A stretch of DNA of 64,000 nucleotides from Coprinellus micaceus (lineage: Eukaryota > Basidiomycota > Agaricomycetes > Agaricales > Psathyrellaceae), in assembly GCA_951394405.1 (NCBI GenBank), contig OX596340.1, positions 1,426,001-1,490,000 on the forward strand, given 5' to 3'. Shown in pieces: positions 48,201-60,861 of the stretch (position 1 is the stretch's first letter; every line of letters starts with the position of its first letter). A model generated the notes under the pieces. That model worked only from the letters and a program-made list of their open reading frames with translations, was not told where the DNA came from and searched no databases. Position numbers and translations under genes: made by a program.

Positions 48201-48779
48201 TATATTATTGTCCATCCAGGCACCCCCTCCGACTGGCAAGACTGGAGGAGGCGCGCTATTGTTTGCCGTTATCGGAGCCAAGCTGTCCGAGGGGCTGAAC
48301 TTCGCAGATGATCTAGCTCGAGCCGTCGTTATCGTTGGCTTGCCCTTCCCGAATCTAGGTTCACCAGAGCTTCGGGAGAGGATGAAGTATGTCAAAACGC
48401 TCGAGGAGAAAAGTGGGAGGTCGCGAGAGGCGGGTAGGAAGGATGCGGCGGCGGAGTTGTACGAGAATATGTGCATGAACGCAGTTAACCAGAGTATAGG
48501 TGAGCCGCTCAGTTGCCTGATGGGTGATGTTCAACGGTGGTTCCGTGGCTGCAGCTCTAGGTGACTGATTATGTTTGTCACTTAGGTCGGGCCATACGAC
48601 ACAGAAATGACTGGGCATCTCTGCTACTTTTGGACCGCAGATACTCAACCCCTTCGATACGCAACAAGCTGCCAAAGTGGATAGGGGAGAAGTTGGTCGT
48701 GAACGAGGCGTTTGGGCAAACCATCAAGGACCTGGCTGCGTTCACCGCGCAGAGAAGGAAGCAGACACTGTCGTCATAG
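45294..48779 (+). CDS. CHL1: Iron-sulfur DNA helicase Chl1/DDX11
   Basis: 5'-3' DNA helicase of the XPD/FANCJ group needed for sister chromatid cohesion and replication-fork stability. Fourteen exons: 45294-45437, 45488-45742, 45792-45934, 45986-46338, 46389-46664, 46718-47049, 47101-47152, 47202-47294, 47362-47510, 47584-47757, 47837-47986, 48073-48141, 48220-48499, 48586-48779; 887 residues. Motifs are FPYQPPYSIQ (Q motif region), SPTGTGKT, KIYYASRTHSQLTQ, four cysteines expected to hold the 4Fe-4S cluster (LGSRKQLC, DEAC, RRCQH, NTCPYF), DEAHNL, VLAGGTMSP, CGHVIPEENL, GLNFADDLARAVVIVGLPFPN and GRAIRHRNDW. Intron 45935-45985 is a multiple of three with no stop and could be retained. The last exon closes at 48779. 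Confidence 0.95.
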
Positions 48780-49468
48780 CCCATCCGAGCCAGAACACTG
48801 GAGACCACTATGACATTTATTTGGGCACCGATGGTGTTCAGTGGTGGGTTGTTTCAGACCCCTCCGTCGCATCATGATGCCATGAAATCGTTGAATTGGT
48901 GTTTTCCGGCGAGTTCGAGCAAGTGGGGAAAGTCTATCAAAACCAAATACGGCGCGGTGTGTTTTGTATCATAATCTGAGCACCTATGCTTCGTGGTCCC
49001 TAGAAATACCCCGGTAAGGGCCGGGTTCTAGCAGAGGGCGTATGTAACTGATGGGTTTAGGCTTGACGCCGAAGCTCCCATTATGATTCTGGGGCCCGCG
49101 GGCTGTGTTTCGAGTGCCAACGTCTCAGTGTGTCGTATTTCAATACGATCTGGTTCATAGATGATGAGGTGACATATCTACTTTCGGAGTGATATAAGGA
49201 CGGGGCTAGAGATTGGAGAGGAGTTTCTCTGAGTTTCTCTCGTTCGGCGCACCTTATGGGCGCCCGTGTGATTTCAGGTGTCCAAGTTCGGTCCTGGTAC
49301 GCATGCCCATCACAGGCTTCACAGCCAAGCGACAGCAAAGCCTGTCACTCCCACCACGGACAGACGCGCCTAGTCTGTATCGACCTCGACCCACACCAGC
49401 ATTCCTCGGACAAGACACGTATAGACCATCGGGAAAGGGGTGTGCAAGCGCAGGGTTATTATGAGGAC
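48780..49468. other. Intergenic region
   Basis: These 689 bp lie between two plus-strand genes and contain the promoter of the serine-rich protein gene. I see no gene or structured RNA. Confidence 0.5.
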
Positions 49469-51727
49469 ATGGGGTTTTTCTCTTCCCGCAGAACAGACCC
49501 ACCAATACAAGCCAGCAACGCCTCCGGATATGTCACGACCACGACGACCACAACATTTAATGCGGGGGGTGACAAGTCCGTGGTTCAAACTATTCGTTCG
49601 CGATTTGTACGTGTTCTTTTCGCCTTTTGGAAATGAAAGATGGGCTTATGACCGTGCTTGACTTCTATTTCCTCTTCCATTGTGGCGGTCGCCCTGCCGA
49701 TGTTGGCTGCCGGTTCACGCTTGGGCAACTCATAGTCCGGCAAAAAGGGCAAGGAACGCGAGGAGCAACTGCCAATACACCCCTCGAGCTCGAAAAATGC
49801 TTCGAAACCCTTGCGGTCGACGACTTCCATCCTTCTTAACTCGTCCACCCCCTCATACGATTCCTCTATTGGTGCCAGTCCACGGCCAAGCACGTCTCAG
49901 CGGCCTCTTCCAATCCACGCCCTGCGGAAGACGTCGCCCTACGATGAGAGGGCGTTACCCCCCACGCCTCAGAAGCCGAGCAGGACTATTGAAGGGCAAG
50001 CTTCTACCTCTTCGATGCGGTCAATGGGTGGGTTTGGGACGCCGGACGGGAGGAAAGGCGAATCCAGTGTCATGTTTCCCTCAACACCGCACAAGAAGAA
50101 CACCGACAGTGTCACGTACGTGCTTCACGTCCTTGAGCAGAGTCGGTGGTTGCTGAGGCCTGAGTTAGGGTGACGTTGGCACAGCGGTTGAACGAGTTGG
50201 CTGTGGCGAATGCTGAAGGGCTTTTAAAGTGAGCGAATAACCCTCTTATATGTCTTGTTCGCCCCATGCTTATTCGCGGCGTGTTTTTAATGTTTCGCTC
50301 CCCTCCGACAGCGACGACGAATACCGCCTTCTACGGCAGAGCTTGTTCGACCGGTTCGCCGGTACCTCTGTTGTCCCTCAGGAAGAGGCTGTCGTTCCTG
50401 CAGTAAGCCCTAGGCCGCGGAAATCTGCTTCTCCAGCAACCGATCCCCGTTGTATGTTCCTAAACTTCTCGAAAGTCGCCAGTCCTAATATGGCCTCTCA
50501 GCAACAACTCGTCCCATATCAAACTTCCAAGTCGAGATCCCACGACCATCCTCCATCCACTCAAACAGAAACTCGATGTCATTTGGAGTTTCTGACCTGT
50601 TCCGAAAAGCGACCAGCCGTCGGTCTTCCTCGGTCACACAGGACACTGATGCTGCTTCCATATGGTCCGCAAAGTCATCGTCTTCGAAACTGTTCCGACT
50701 ACCACGAGCCCTCTCCAGAAAGTCGAGCAACTCCTCTATCATCACGACGGAATCGAGGGTACCTGCTGATGCGATATCTATATCGTCTAAACGCGGCAAG
50801 GCTGGTGGAAACTCTGATAGGGGACACAGTGATGGGCGCTACTCATCGTCGGAGACGCGTTCAATGACTGGAAGTGTCAGGAAACGAGTACCCCAAACAC
50901 CACCCTCTTCGTTCCCTGGTTCACGGGCTATTGGTCAGGATTCTCGCCAATCGACGACCGTGCGCGACGTGTTTGATGAGGATACTTTGAAGACGTCAAA
51001 GGACATCAAGAAGGAAATCATGGCGGTCGAGGCTGAACAGAGGAGGCTAATTGACGCATTTAATGGACTAGAGCTTACAACCCTCAGCAAAGCTCGTCGG
51101 CATCATCAAGCGATGCCCTCTTTCAAGGGCTCCGACAGCATTATAGAATCCCAATGGGGAGATTCCGATACCAAATCACGCAGACGATTTAACCCCAGCG
51201 AGGCCGATGCCATGTCGGTTCGGTCTCGAACTTCTATCAAGACCACGCCCTCGGTTTCGCCATCTGTCGCCCGCTCGGCCTCATCTGCACGGAACAAGAC
51301 TTTGCGAGCCAAGACCAACCACACCCTCAATCCGTCGCTCAATCTCACCTCATCATCCTCTATTCATCGCAAAGATTCTTCCTCAAGCTTTACGTCTGGC
51401 GGTGGGCGGTTTGAGCGGACCCTTGGCACTCCACCACCCCCTGTTCCCGCAATACCCCTCACGGTTTCTCATGGCCACCTCCGTGCAGCGAACAACTCGA
51501 GCATCAGCTTAGCCCGCAGTGCCAACCACCTCCCGATGGATGTCGTGCATGAAGATGAGGATCGGAGCACTGTGGAGACTACCCGTCCAGAGGAGGATTC
51601 GGAACAGGAACTAGAGGATATTCGGAGACGAAGGGAGGAAGTCAATATGCGCTACGAGGCCCGTCTAGAATATCTGAGAGCCAAATTGAAAGGGGCTCAA
51701 CTGCATGAGAAGCTGTTAAAGAAATAA
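49469..51727 (+). CDS. Serine-rich protein of unknown function, possible N-myristoylation site
   Basis: No characterised family recognised, though the layout resembles uncharacterised basidiomycete proteins. Five exons: 49469-49606, 49736-50115, 50169-50228, 50312-50448, 50502-51727; 646 residues. The N-terminus MGFFSSRR fits the MGxxxS myristoylation pattern. A threonine run follows, then KGKEREEQLPIH. A short conserved-looking helical block reads LAQRLNELAVANAEGLLNDDEYRLLRQSLFDRF, given here in two exons (50169-50448). The rest is serine-rich and disordered until a charged coiled coil at the end (RRRREEVNMRYEARLEYLRAK). The basic segment SFGVSDLFRKATSRRSS falls near residue 270. A role at a membrane or as a cytoskeletal scaffold is possible but only inferred. 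Confidence 0.85.
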
Positions 51728-52078
51728 CTTATGCTCATTGATGACTTTTTGCGTTTCTACATTCATGATTTATGTATAACTTAGGATACCTTTGCTCTTA
51801 CTTTTCGCTCTCTCTCTCTTTGTTGTCTCCTGGGTAGACTTGTAGGACGAAGACGTGGGGAGGATATAAAGAGGGCGATTTTCGACGTGGACTAGACCTG
51901 GGACGGCAGCAGAACGGCAACTGCATTTGCTGCCGAGGCACAACCGGGGAAGTCCCCAATTAGGACATCTGCGCCTGACGTGACCACAACGCCAACGACC
52001 TTCAAGTTCAAGTTCAAGTTGGACGCCGACCGTCAACATCCTCAAGGTCGTTCCCAGCAGCGAGCTCGTCGTGCAGGC
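51728..52078. other. Intergenic region with hexamer repeat
   Basis: It holds the VNX1 promoter. A perfect TTCAAG hexamer repeat of three and a third copies lies at 52001-52020. The frame of the next gene stays open upstream to about 51980 without an ATG. Confidence 0.6.
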
Positions 52079-55000
52079 ATGTCGAACCTCCCCTCGTCCA
52101 CCGTCGATGACGACGACTCTGGCAGTCTCATATCGACTCCGACGCCGTACAACCACCTTCACAGAAGCATCAGTCGAACTTCGCAGTGGTCCGTGCCCGA
52201 AACGCCTCAGCATCACAACCAGGGCACCTCCTACTTTCCCTCTTCGTCGCCCCCTCCCCCTCCTTCCTCGTGGCAGCATACATCGCCCCTGAATGCTAGG
52301 AATCCATCGTCATCAACGCAACCGACCCGTCGCGCAATGCGTAGCACCAGCGTAAGCAGTTCCCAGGCTGCATCTTACAGGCATCGAGGGGAAGCGTCTC
52401 GGGAGCGGGAAGGAGACATGGACTACTCAGACGAAGGCGAGGAGGATGCAGAGTACCGCGAGCACAGGCGCCGGGCGGGCAAGTCGGCTGCTCCCCCAGA
52501 ACCAGAGAACGGTGATTCGGGTGAAGGCGAGGAGTCAGACGAGAATGGCGAGCCGGTGACGCTGAAGGATAGGCAGTCGCTCATCAACGTCGAGCACCCC
52601 TTCGGTTTGCCTATCTGGAAGCCCGCTCTGTACAAGAAGTCGCGTTCCGTCACTCGTAACGCTGATGCAGCACTCCACTCCATACCGTCCGCCCAGGCCG
52701 AACGTCACTTGCTTCCAGGCAACCTGTTCTGGGTTATCATCTTCGGATGGTGGCTTGGTGTAGTGTGCTTTGTCATTTCGGCCATTCTGTACATTACCCC
52801 TCTTGGCGGGAGGAAGTATGCCAATCTGGTATTTGGACTCGGGTGGTACATCGCCTGGCCGTTCGGCAAGTACGTAGAGGGCGACGACCCTATGGACGCC
52901 CTCTCAGACGACGAAGCAGACATCCCCGACCGACAGCGTTGGAGCGGTAGCAACGACACCGTCCGTGGTGCGGCAGCCTCAACCACAGAGGATGACGACT
53001 CGGTGGACACTGTTCGGCTAGATGAAGGTGACTCCCAACGCATCCGGATCGCAGCTCAACCTGCGCCACGGGAGGAGAGAACTCCACTTCTGCGACACAG
53101 AGAGTCCTCTCTCCCTACCCCGAGCAAATCTTACGGGACTACCAAATACACTCCCCCTGCTACTGCAACATACGGTACCGCTGATTTCGCAACGACCAAC
53201 AAGACTAGCGATTGGCTCGGGCAGATATGCTTCTGGCTTGCCTTCGTATCGATTATTGCCCCTCTCCTGCTCCTTGTATGCCTGATCTGTTGGGCCTTGG
53301 TTGTTACCATCCCGATGGCGAAGTTAAACTGGCAACTCATCCAGTTCATGTTTACGCGGCCCTTCACCATTCGATTTTGCGCCGCGCCTCCTGTTGTTGT
53401 TGTCGCGGCACCACCCGAAGGGGAACAGGCCGCCAGCGCACTATCGGAGAGTCAAGAGCAACCAGCGGCAGCACAGTTCTCCGTCAAACACCCCCGATTG
53501 TCGGAAGGCCAGCTCGCACCGTCCGGGTCGCCTACATCCACGGTCCTCCTTTGTGTGTACCGCGCCGTCGGCGCTCAGTACTACAAGTATACCGTTGGCG
53601 GAGTTAACATCCTCTTCATCAACCTCCTTCCGATTGTCTTCTTCGTCATCTTCGATGGTTTCGTTCTCCTGCCCATGGTGGAAAGATTGGAGCATGAAGG
53701 AAAGCACGTCCCTGCACTCCTCGGCGCCATTGCCTCGGAAGGCACCATCTTCCTCTTGTCGTTGCTGAGCGTCATCCCTCTCTCCTACTTCATTGGAATG
53801 GCAGTTGCCTCAATCTCAGCGCAGTCTTCTATCGGGATGGGTGCCGTCATCAACGCGACTTTCGGTTCGATCATCGAAATCATCCTTTATGGCATCGCCT
53901 TGACCCAGGGCAAGGGCCATCTCGTTGAGGGATCGATTGTGGGCAGCTTGTTGGCTGGCGTGCTCCTCATGCCAGGCATGAGTATGTGTAGTTCGGCCGT
54001 GAGGAGGAAGGAGCAGAAATTCAATGCGAAGAGCGCTGGTGTGACCAGCGTGATGCTGATCATGGCTATTATCGGCGCATTGGCTCCTACTCTGTTCTAT
54101 CAGACCTATGGTAACGTGAGTGTTCCTCATTCTCGTTATTCCGACAAACCTTCGATTAATCGTTCTACAGTTTCAACTGGTCTGCAGCGGATGTCCATCG
54201 ACCCCTAACCAAGGAGGCACACCATGGATTTGTGACCATTGCTATTACAAGCATCCAGACCCTGTCGATGACCCATTCTATCAATCGTCAGTCAAGAATC
54301 TTATGTACCTGTGTGCTGGAATTCTTCTCTTTGTAAGTCTTCCACAGGTCCCAGTCCCCCGGATGCCGGCTGACCTGAACCCTCTCCAGTCGTACCTCAT
54401 CGGCCTTTGGTTCTCACTGCGAACCCATGCGAGCCAAATTTGGCGCAACCCCCAACAGCTGATGGAGCAAGACCTCCCAACCCACCAGCGGTTGTCGCTT
54501 CACCCCAAGCCTTTGGCATCAGGAACGAGCGCATCCCACATCGTCCCGACTCAGCCTCATCTCCTCAGGCGAACATCTGCGAACCCCAATGAACAGCCTA
54601 GCGCCCCTGCACCGACATCTGCGACGTCCACGGCGCGGAGCCCGGCTCCTAATATGTCCCCCACTTTCCCCAGGCGCGTTTCGTATGCCGTGAGCCAGCA
54701 GCCCAGTTTCCTGCCCGTCATGGAGAGCGTAGACCATGCAGTGAAGAACGACTTGCAGAACTTGCACCTTCCAGGTCCAATGACCACGGATGACTTCACA
54801 AGGGCCGTCGCTGTCGCCACGGTTAGTGCTCTTCGTCACCAGCAGGTGCATGGACAAGCGAGTGGGAAACTGCGAGCGTCGATGGGTGAAGGGGATGGTG
54901 GTGAGCACGGCGGACACGACGCCCCTTCCTGGAGTAGGTTTGTTAGTGCGAGCGTGTTGTTGGCTTGCACGGCCTTGTACGCGGTTATTGCTGGTGAGGT

Positions 55001-55740
55001 TTCAGCGTCGTCTATGGTAGTGACATGTTCTAACATTCGGGCAGAGCTCTTGGTTGACGTTGTCGACGTTATCCTTCAAGGATCAGGTATCGACGAGAAA
55101 TTTTTGGGTGTTACGCTCTTTGCCCTCGTTCCCAATACCACTGAGTTCATGAACGCTATGTCCTTCGCCCTCAACGGCAATATCGCTCTTAGGTATGAAA
55201 CTTCACCTACGCGTGCTGCTGGAATGTCTACTAACCTGTTCGTGATAGTATGGAAATCGGCTCGGCGTATGCTCTTCAAGTTTGTCTCCTGCAGATTCCC
55301 GCCATGGTTGCCTTCTCTGCTTGGTACGATCCCCAGCACATGGGTGAAGTAGCTAGGACCTTCACGTGAGTTTTCTGTCGAATAATGTTATGGAGGCTCT
55401 GACGTTTCCCCCAAGGCTCATCTTCCCTCGATGGGACGTCATCGCCCTCATCTTGTCCATGTTCCTCATGACCTATACCTACATCGAAGCTAAAAGCAAC
55501 TATCATCGAGGTAGCATCCTGATCCTCAGGTACGAAGAAACCTTTCCGTGTTCACCTCCCAGCCTGACTCTCTCTACCTCACCCAGCTACCTGGTCTTGC
55601 TGTCCGGTTTCTACTTCGCTCCACCGACTGCCGTCGACGTAGATACCGGGCATTTGGAAAGCATCACGAGTGAATTCCCTGCACTTACTTTCTGGCAGTC
55701 AATTCGCTGGTATCTGCAGTCTCTTTCCCTAGATACCTAA
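52079..55740 (+). CDS. VNX1: Vacuolar cation/proton exchanger, VNX1-type (CAX family)
   Basis: Large cation/H+ exchanger of the CAX superfamily; yeast Vnx1 moves Na+ and K+ into the vacuole. Seven exons: 52079-54115, 54171-54332, 54390-54993, 55045-55192, 55249-55365, 55416-55529, 55587-55740; 1111 residues. A 200-residue polar N-terminus is followed by HPFGLPIWKPALYKKSR and hydrophobic segments (FWVIIFGWWLGVVCFVISAIL). The first exchanger repeat reads GMGAVINATFGSIIEIILYG, and the second LFALVPNTTEFMNAMSFALNGNIALSMEIGSAYALQV, given in parts, carries the acidic residues used for ion exchange. A cysteine cluster CSGCPSTPNQGG and ICDHC lies between repeats. The long loop 54420-54900 is disordered. 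The start is the first ATG in a frame that is open for at least 33 codons upstream. Confidence 0.92.
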
Positions 55741-56166
55741 CACCACAACGAGGACCATACCATTCTTTCCGGACCCAAATTCTGCGACGATCCACCCCAC
55801 CCTCTGCTGCAAACTAAAGTACCCCTATCGACACCCCAGACTCCTCTGCAAGCTCTGCCAGTGATCTGTGTCTGTTTCGTGATCCCCTGTTTATCATCGT
55901 CAATATTCACGCTCCTACGCTTGCTTCCTCTCGTTTTTTGCCTTGCTCGATTGATTCCATTCCCCTTTTACACACTGCGGTTCTGTTCCCTTCTCAGTCC
56001 GCAATGTTAGATGTATTGTATGTCGTCCTCCAAATGTTTCGCTGTGACTAGCTATATAGCACATGGTTCGTTATGACTGGCACGATTGCTCTCTGTGGTG
56101 CATCGAATATTGATTCGTCCTTAGTGTTGCTTCTTGTTCCATAACGAAACGTATGCACGGACCCTT
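55741..56166. other. Convergent intergenic region VNX1 / DDB1
   Basis: This 426-bp, pyrimidine-rich stretch contains both 3' untranslated regions. No gene is seen. Confidence 0.6.
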
Positions 56167-59100
56167 TCAATGCAAACTTTGTAGTGTCTCCAGTGTACGT
56201 CTGTAGTCATCCACTGGTAGGGTAAGTCGCTCGGGGTCACTCGACCCTGCGTATACCTTTTCCACCCTCCTTTCTTCGCCAATGATGTTCAGGAAGGATT
56301 CGAGGAAATCACCGTCCAAGAAACCGAAAGCGCCGGATTCTGGATCGTTAATGCGATAGTTACTGGTCCTTGGTGCCCGGAACCTGAGAAGGACATTGTC
56401 AGTGCTGATTCGAACGCCACGCCTGGCGATTTACATACTTGGCATGGTCCCCTCCTCCAGCAGCTGGAGCAACATGCGCCAGGTTTCTTTGGAGCGACGA
56501 CAAGTCCAACGATAGCTTCTGATCATTCACGTCAACGATGACTCCAATTCTACCCATGGCGGTGCAGAAGATCGCTTCGGGAGAGAATGGGGAGCCGTTC
56601 GCAGAGTCTGCTGATATAGAACCTAGAACATCATCTTTATGAGCACATGGGCGTCAGGTGACAAAGCAATCCTGGGGGCACACCTCGAATAATCTTGGTC
56701 ACAAAGTCAGCCAGATGATATCCGCCATCTCGCTCCAGCACCTTCCGCTCATTATGCTCACCCTGGGAGAAAGTGAACAAGTCCAGATTGGTCTATAGTG
56801 TACTTCAGCATGAACCCCTGCCAATCCTCTGAAGTTAACTCACGGTTCCCGTTATCAATCTATCCTCCGCAAGGGCTTCCACCGATGTGGACCGAATGAC
56901 CCCGTAGTCTCTCGCCTCGGAAATGAACCTCCCCTCTTTGATTTTGATAATAGCCACAGAGTGTTGCAAGTCTCCAGTCACGATACGGTCGTTGAAGGTA
57001 CCCAAAGACGTCGGGTAGTAGATGCTATTCCAGTTCGCTACGACCTCCAAATTGAACGAAGATGGCGTAGACGGGTCGGGGACGCATTCGAACAGGGAGA
57101 CCTGTTTATGTCCGTCAGAGAAACTTATGAAGGCGAACCAGAGCGTTAGAACTCACCACCGTCTCAATGGCAGCGACCAGTTTGTCATTGACCCATTTAA
57201 GGGAGTATACAGGCCCCAGCACGTCCAGCGACGTGACGAGAGTGAGCTCCCCTCTCGCACGCTTACCGTTCAAGGAAACTGGTGTAAACACTCTCAATTT
57301 CCCTGTCACTGGTTTGTCGTCACGTTCAGGCCACACGATAAAACCAGCGCAGATGTACGGAACATCCCTTTCTCCCTCCCTCCTGGCGAAAGAGACGATA
57401 GCCGATACTTCCTCGCCCATTTCAGGCTTATACTGTGTGAGCACTAGGGATTCGGATCATGATCAGAGGCGGCTTGGCAGCCAGAATTCGAGGACTTACA
57501 TTCAAAGGTCGAAGAGTTCGCGTCGTAAAGGCGCAGCTCGCTTTCAATGGGCCGATAATCCCCAACACGGGCAGGGCGGCAGATCGTGCACGCGACGGCG
57601 AATGCGTCCAATATCGGGACATGTTCGATTCGACGCGGGTTAGCGTACCCCAGCGGGATCTAGATTTCGAGATTACTTCATGTCCCACCCCTCAAGAGAT
57701 CCTGCACGGTTGACTTACCGTCCGGATGTTGAGCTTGTTGAGGTCCCGTACTCTACCAACTGTCAGGCCATGGGGACCCGCCAGGATAAGGCAATTGGGG
57801 AATGTCTCCGTGTTGACACGACAAGCTGCGGTCAAATCCTAAGGGTTTGTCAGACTGGGAGTCCTCCAGCGACATACAAGATGAACTGACCTTAAGCATC
57901 ACAGGTGAGTGAGACAATTTCTTTTTATCCAGGGCGATGACTGTCGACCGACTACCTGCGGCAAAGATAGCTTTCTTCCCATCCACCTCGCATACCGACA
58001 GATGTACAGGCGCACTCCCCAATGTCACTATCTTCTTGTCCTCTAGCCTCCTCACAGCTGAGTTCCATGCGAAGTGCGCGAACGATCCATCACCAAGGCC
58101 ACAGATGAGGTATTTCTCGTTGATATCGAATTCAAAGAATTGTACAGATCTGACAAGGGCGGGGAGGGGATCCGATGTGTCCTGCCTTTCGAGGCGCGAG
58201 AGGCGCGTTTCTGGGTTCTTGCCGATGTAGAGGACTTCCACTCGATTAGTTGACCAGTAAGATACGGCGATTTGGGTCGTCGTTAAGTTGCCATCCTTCG
58301 CAGGCAAGCAAGAAATAGCAGACACTTCTGGGCCAAGTGGTCTCTTGCTTGTCCTGCAGATGAAACAAAATCATAGCATCAGTCATCGACAAGTAATAGA
58401 CAGGGTCGGAAGAACCCGCATATGCTACTTACGCGTAGGTAAGGAATCCCGTCATGTTCTCGTGGATAGCCAAGAGCTCGATGATACCTCTGTTGAAAGC
58501 CACTACGATTTGTCCAGCATTTATGCTGGCGGCCGTGACTTCCGTGGGCTTAACATCAGCTTGCACGTTCGCGGGAAGGTACTGGCCCGCCAGGTTATAG
58601 GTATCCTGGATGATGTCGTACTCCAGAAGGTAGATCCCGCTAGGCACCACTTGAACGGCATAGTTTGAGTCCTTGTACTTCGTTCCCCTGCTCTCCCTGC
58701 TCCTCTTTGCAACGTTGGCAAATGCCAGAGTCCGTTCGTTAGTCATCAATCCCCCAGCGTAACTGACTTGGGTAACAGAGGTTTGAGCACCTCTGTCATC
58801 AAGCCGGTATAGTGAGGTCTTTGAATGGGTTGACGCAACGATGTGGCTGTGGCAACTGATTGAATGGTATGATCAGCACTCTAACGTCGATCCCATGAAT
58901 ATAAAGCATACCGATCCTCAAAGGCAGATTTGACTGCCCAGACACCCGTGAGGTTTAGCAGATCCGGCACTGAAGCTAGCTCCTGAAATTCGCTTCCATT
59001 CCGAACTACGTTTAGGGAGCCGGTGTTGTTTCCTCCGGAGCACGTAACTAATTGCTGCTGTGGTGGACATGAGATGCATCTTTTTGTGAGGCCTTGCTCC

Positions 59101-60673
59101 TTACCTGGCCGCTTCCGTCGACATCGACCATAGTGGCATCGATGATAGGTCCTATATTCTTGAAAGACTGAACGACCTTGATATATGACCCGTCGGGAGT
59201 GATGACGTATCCATTTGTCCCAGCCACTGCCCCCTGGTCGGCTTCTTCGTCAACGTCCATGTCCATGTCGTCCGATGCTCTCTGCTTCCCCTTTCTCTTG
59301 CTCAACGAACCAAGGGCTGTTCTGTCGACAGTTTTGACTTTAACTGGGATCGGCGGGACTTGCTCATCGTTCGAGGGAAATGATGAGATGGTGATCAGCT
59401 GAGAGTCACCTAGGTGAGATCCTAGAAATACCGCCTGGTTGCTGAGGTAGGCGAGGGTGGACGCGGGGGAAGTAACACCAAGCGGGACCAGGACGAGGCC
59501 TATGTCCTTCACGTTGTCTGTGCTGAGGAGGGACATGTTTCCAAATACATCGCCGATGAGGAACCGGGTGTTACGATAAGGGTCGACTTCGACCCCGCAC
59601 CACGCCGTGGCCTGGCCCCAGGGCCAATCGACAGAGGCAGCGGGCTTCCGTTTGCGAGCGTCTCGTTCTACCTGCTTGGCTTTCGCAGATTTTGCATCAC
59701 TCGCCTTCATCTTCTCTAGTCGACTCCTCTTCCCCTCCTGCTTCTTTCGGCTTTTTTCCGATGCCAATTCGTACAGCACAATCTTAGTCCCACCTACAAC
59801 GAGTACCCCTCCAAGGAAATTTGAATCTTCGTCGCCTTCCTCTTGGTCCCATCCCGCTGAAGGAACAGGGACTAGGAAAGGGACGTCGTCGTCGGGGAAC
59901 GGAAATATCTTCTCCGAAATGGCGGTCGGGTGAATGGTGGTGGATGGAAAGGGGGAGAGATCCCAGCCATCCTTGGTCTGTTCAAGGTCTCTCGAGATGA
60001 GTTGGACGTTTCTGAGGGCATCCTGGTGGAGCACTGCCAAGTGATACCCTCCGTCTGTGAGAGCGAAACACATCGAAAACACGTTGAATTCTGGTAGCCT
60101 GTGGGGAGGGTGAGCCGCAAGATCGCGAGAAGGGCAATGTGGACGTACGCGACATCAAAGTCCTTCTCGTAGTCCCCGGCTTTTAACTGCAGTACCTTAA
60201 TTCGCCCCATGAAACAGTGCACTACTGCCAGTTTGCCTGATGGATGAACAAACAGATCGTTGAAGAATTCGGCAGGCCTTGTCCCCCTTTCTCGCAACGG
60301 TAGTGTGTGGTTGATGACTAGTTTCTTTTGGCCAGTGACGAGTTCCTCGAAACTGAAGAACAGCACCTCAGGATCGGGGTGGGCGAGAAATACCGACAGT
60401 TTGGATCGTTCCGTGCCCTTCATTCCTTTCAGTTGTCGGTCAAGTTTCGCCTCTCGCAGTCCAACTCACATGTATAGGTATAGCCTTAACGCGCTTGATC
60501 TGCCCAAGAAGGTCGATGCCGCACTCGTGCTGCAGGCCATTGGGTTGTAGCGAGTATACATCTACCCTGCTCTGTTTCGCAATGGCCAAATGTTCTGTAT
60601 CGCGAGAGCCCAAGCGACACTTGACGGAGTCCACCACCGAAGATGGGGCGTGAAACGTCGTTACCACCTTCAT
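56167..60673 (-). CDS. DDB1: DNA damage-binding protein 1 (DDB1/Mms1 family)
   Basis: Adaptor of Cullin-4 ubiquitin ligases that acts in nucleotide excision repair and replication control. Thirteen exons: 60470-60673, 60149-60417, 59105-60098, 58912-59057, 58433-58855, 57891-58353, 57719-57838, 57500-57659, 57157-57443, 56844-57101, 56684-56792, 56439-56622, 56167-56383; 1277 residues, longer than human DDB1 (1140) by insertions in the N-terminal propeller (a lysine-rich stretch near KSRKKQEGKRSRLEKMK). Landmarks are MKVVTTFHAPSSVVDS, LTDGGYHLAVLHQD, ENMTGFLTY, QFFEFDINEKYLICGLGDG, LILAGPHGLTVGRVRDLNKL, IPLGYANPRRI, NFRAP-like KFRAPRTSNY and FGFLDGDFLESFLNI. All junctions close in phase. Confidence 0.94.
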
Positions 60674-60861
60674 TGGAACGCTGGATGCCCTCTTTCTAGG
60701 CGAAGGCGTAAAGGAGATGGAGGTTGGAGGTCAAGAGGTGTTAATCAGCACTGATTGTGCGGCTACTTGCCGAACGCGTTTCCTGTACATAGACGCCGAG
60801 AGCAGTATGCCGTCATATACCCCTATCTACATGCTAGTATTGAGGGCTCCAGAGAATAACT

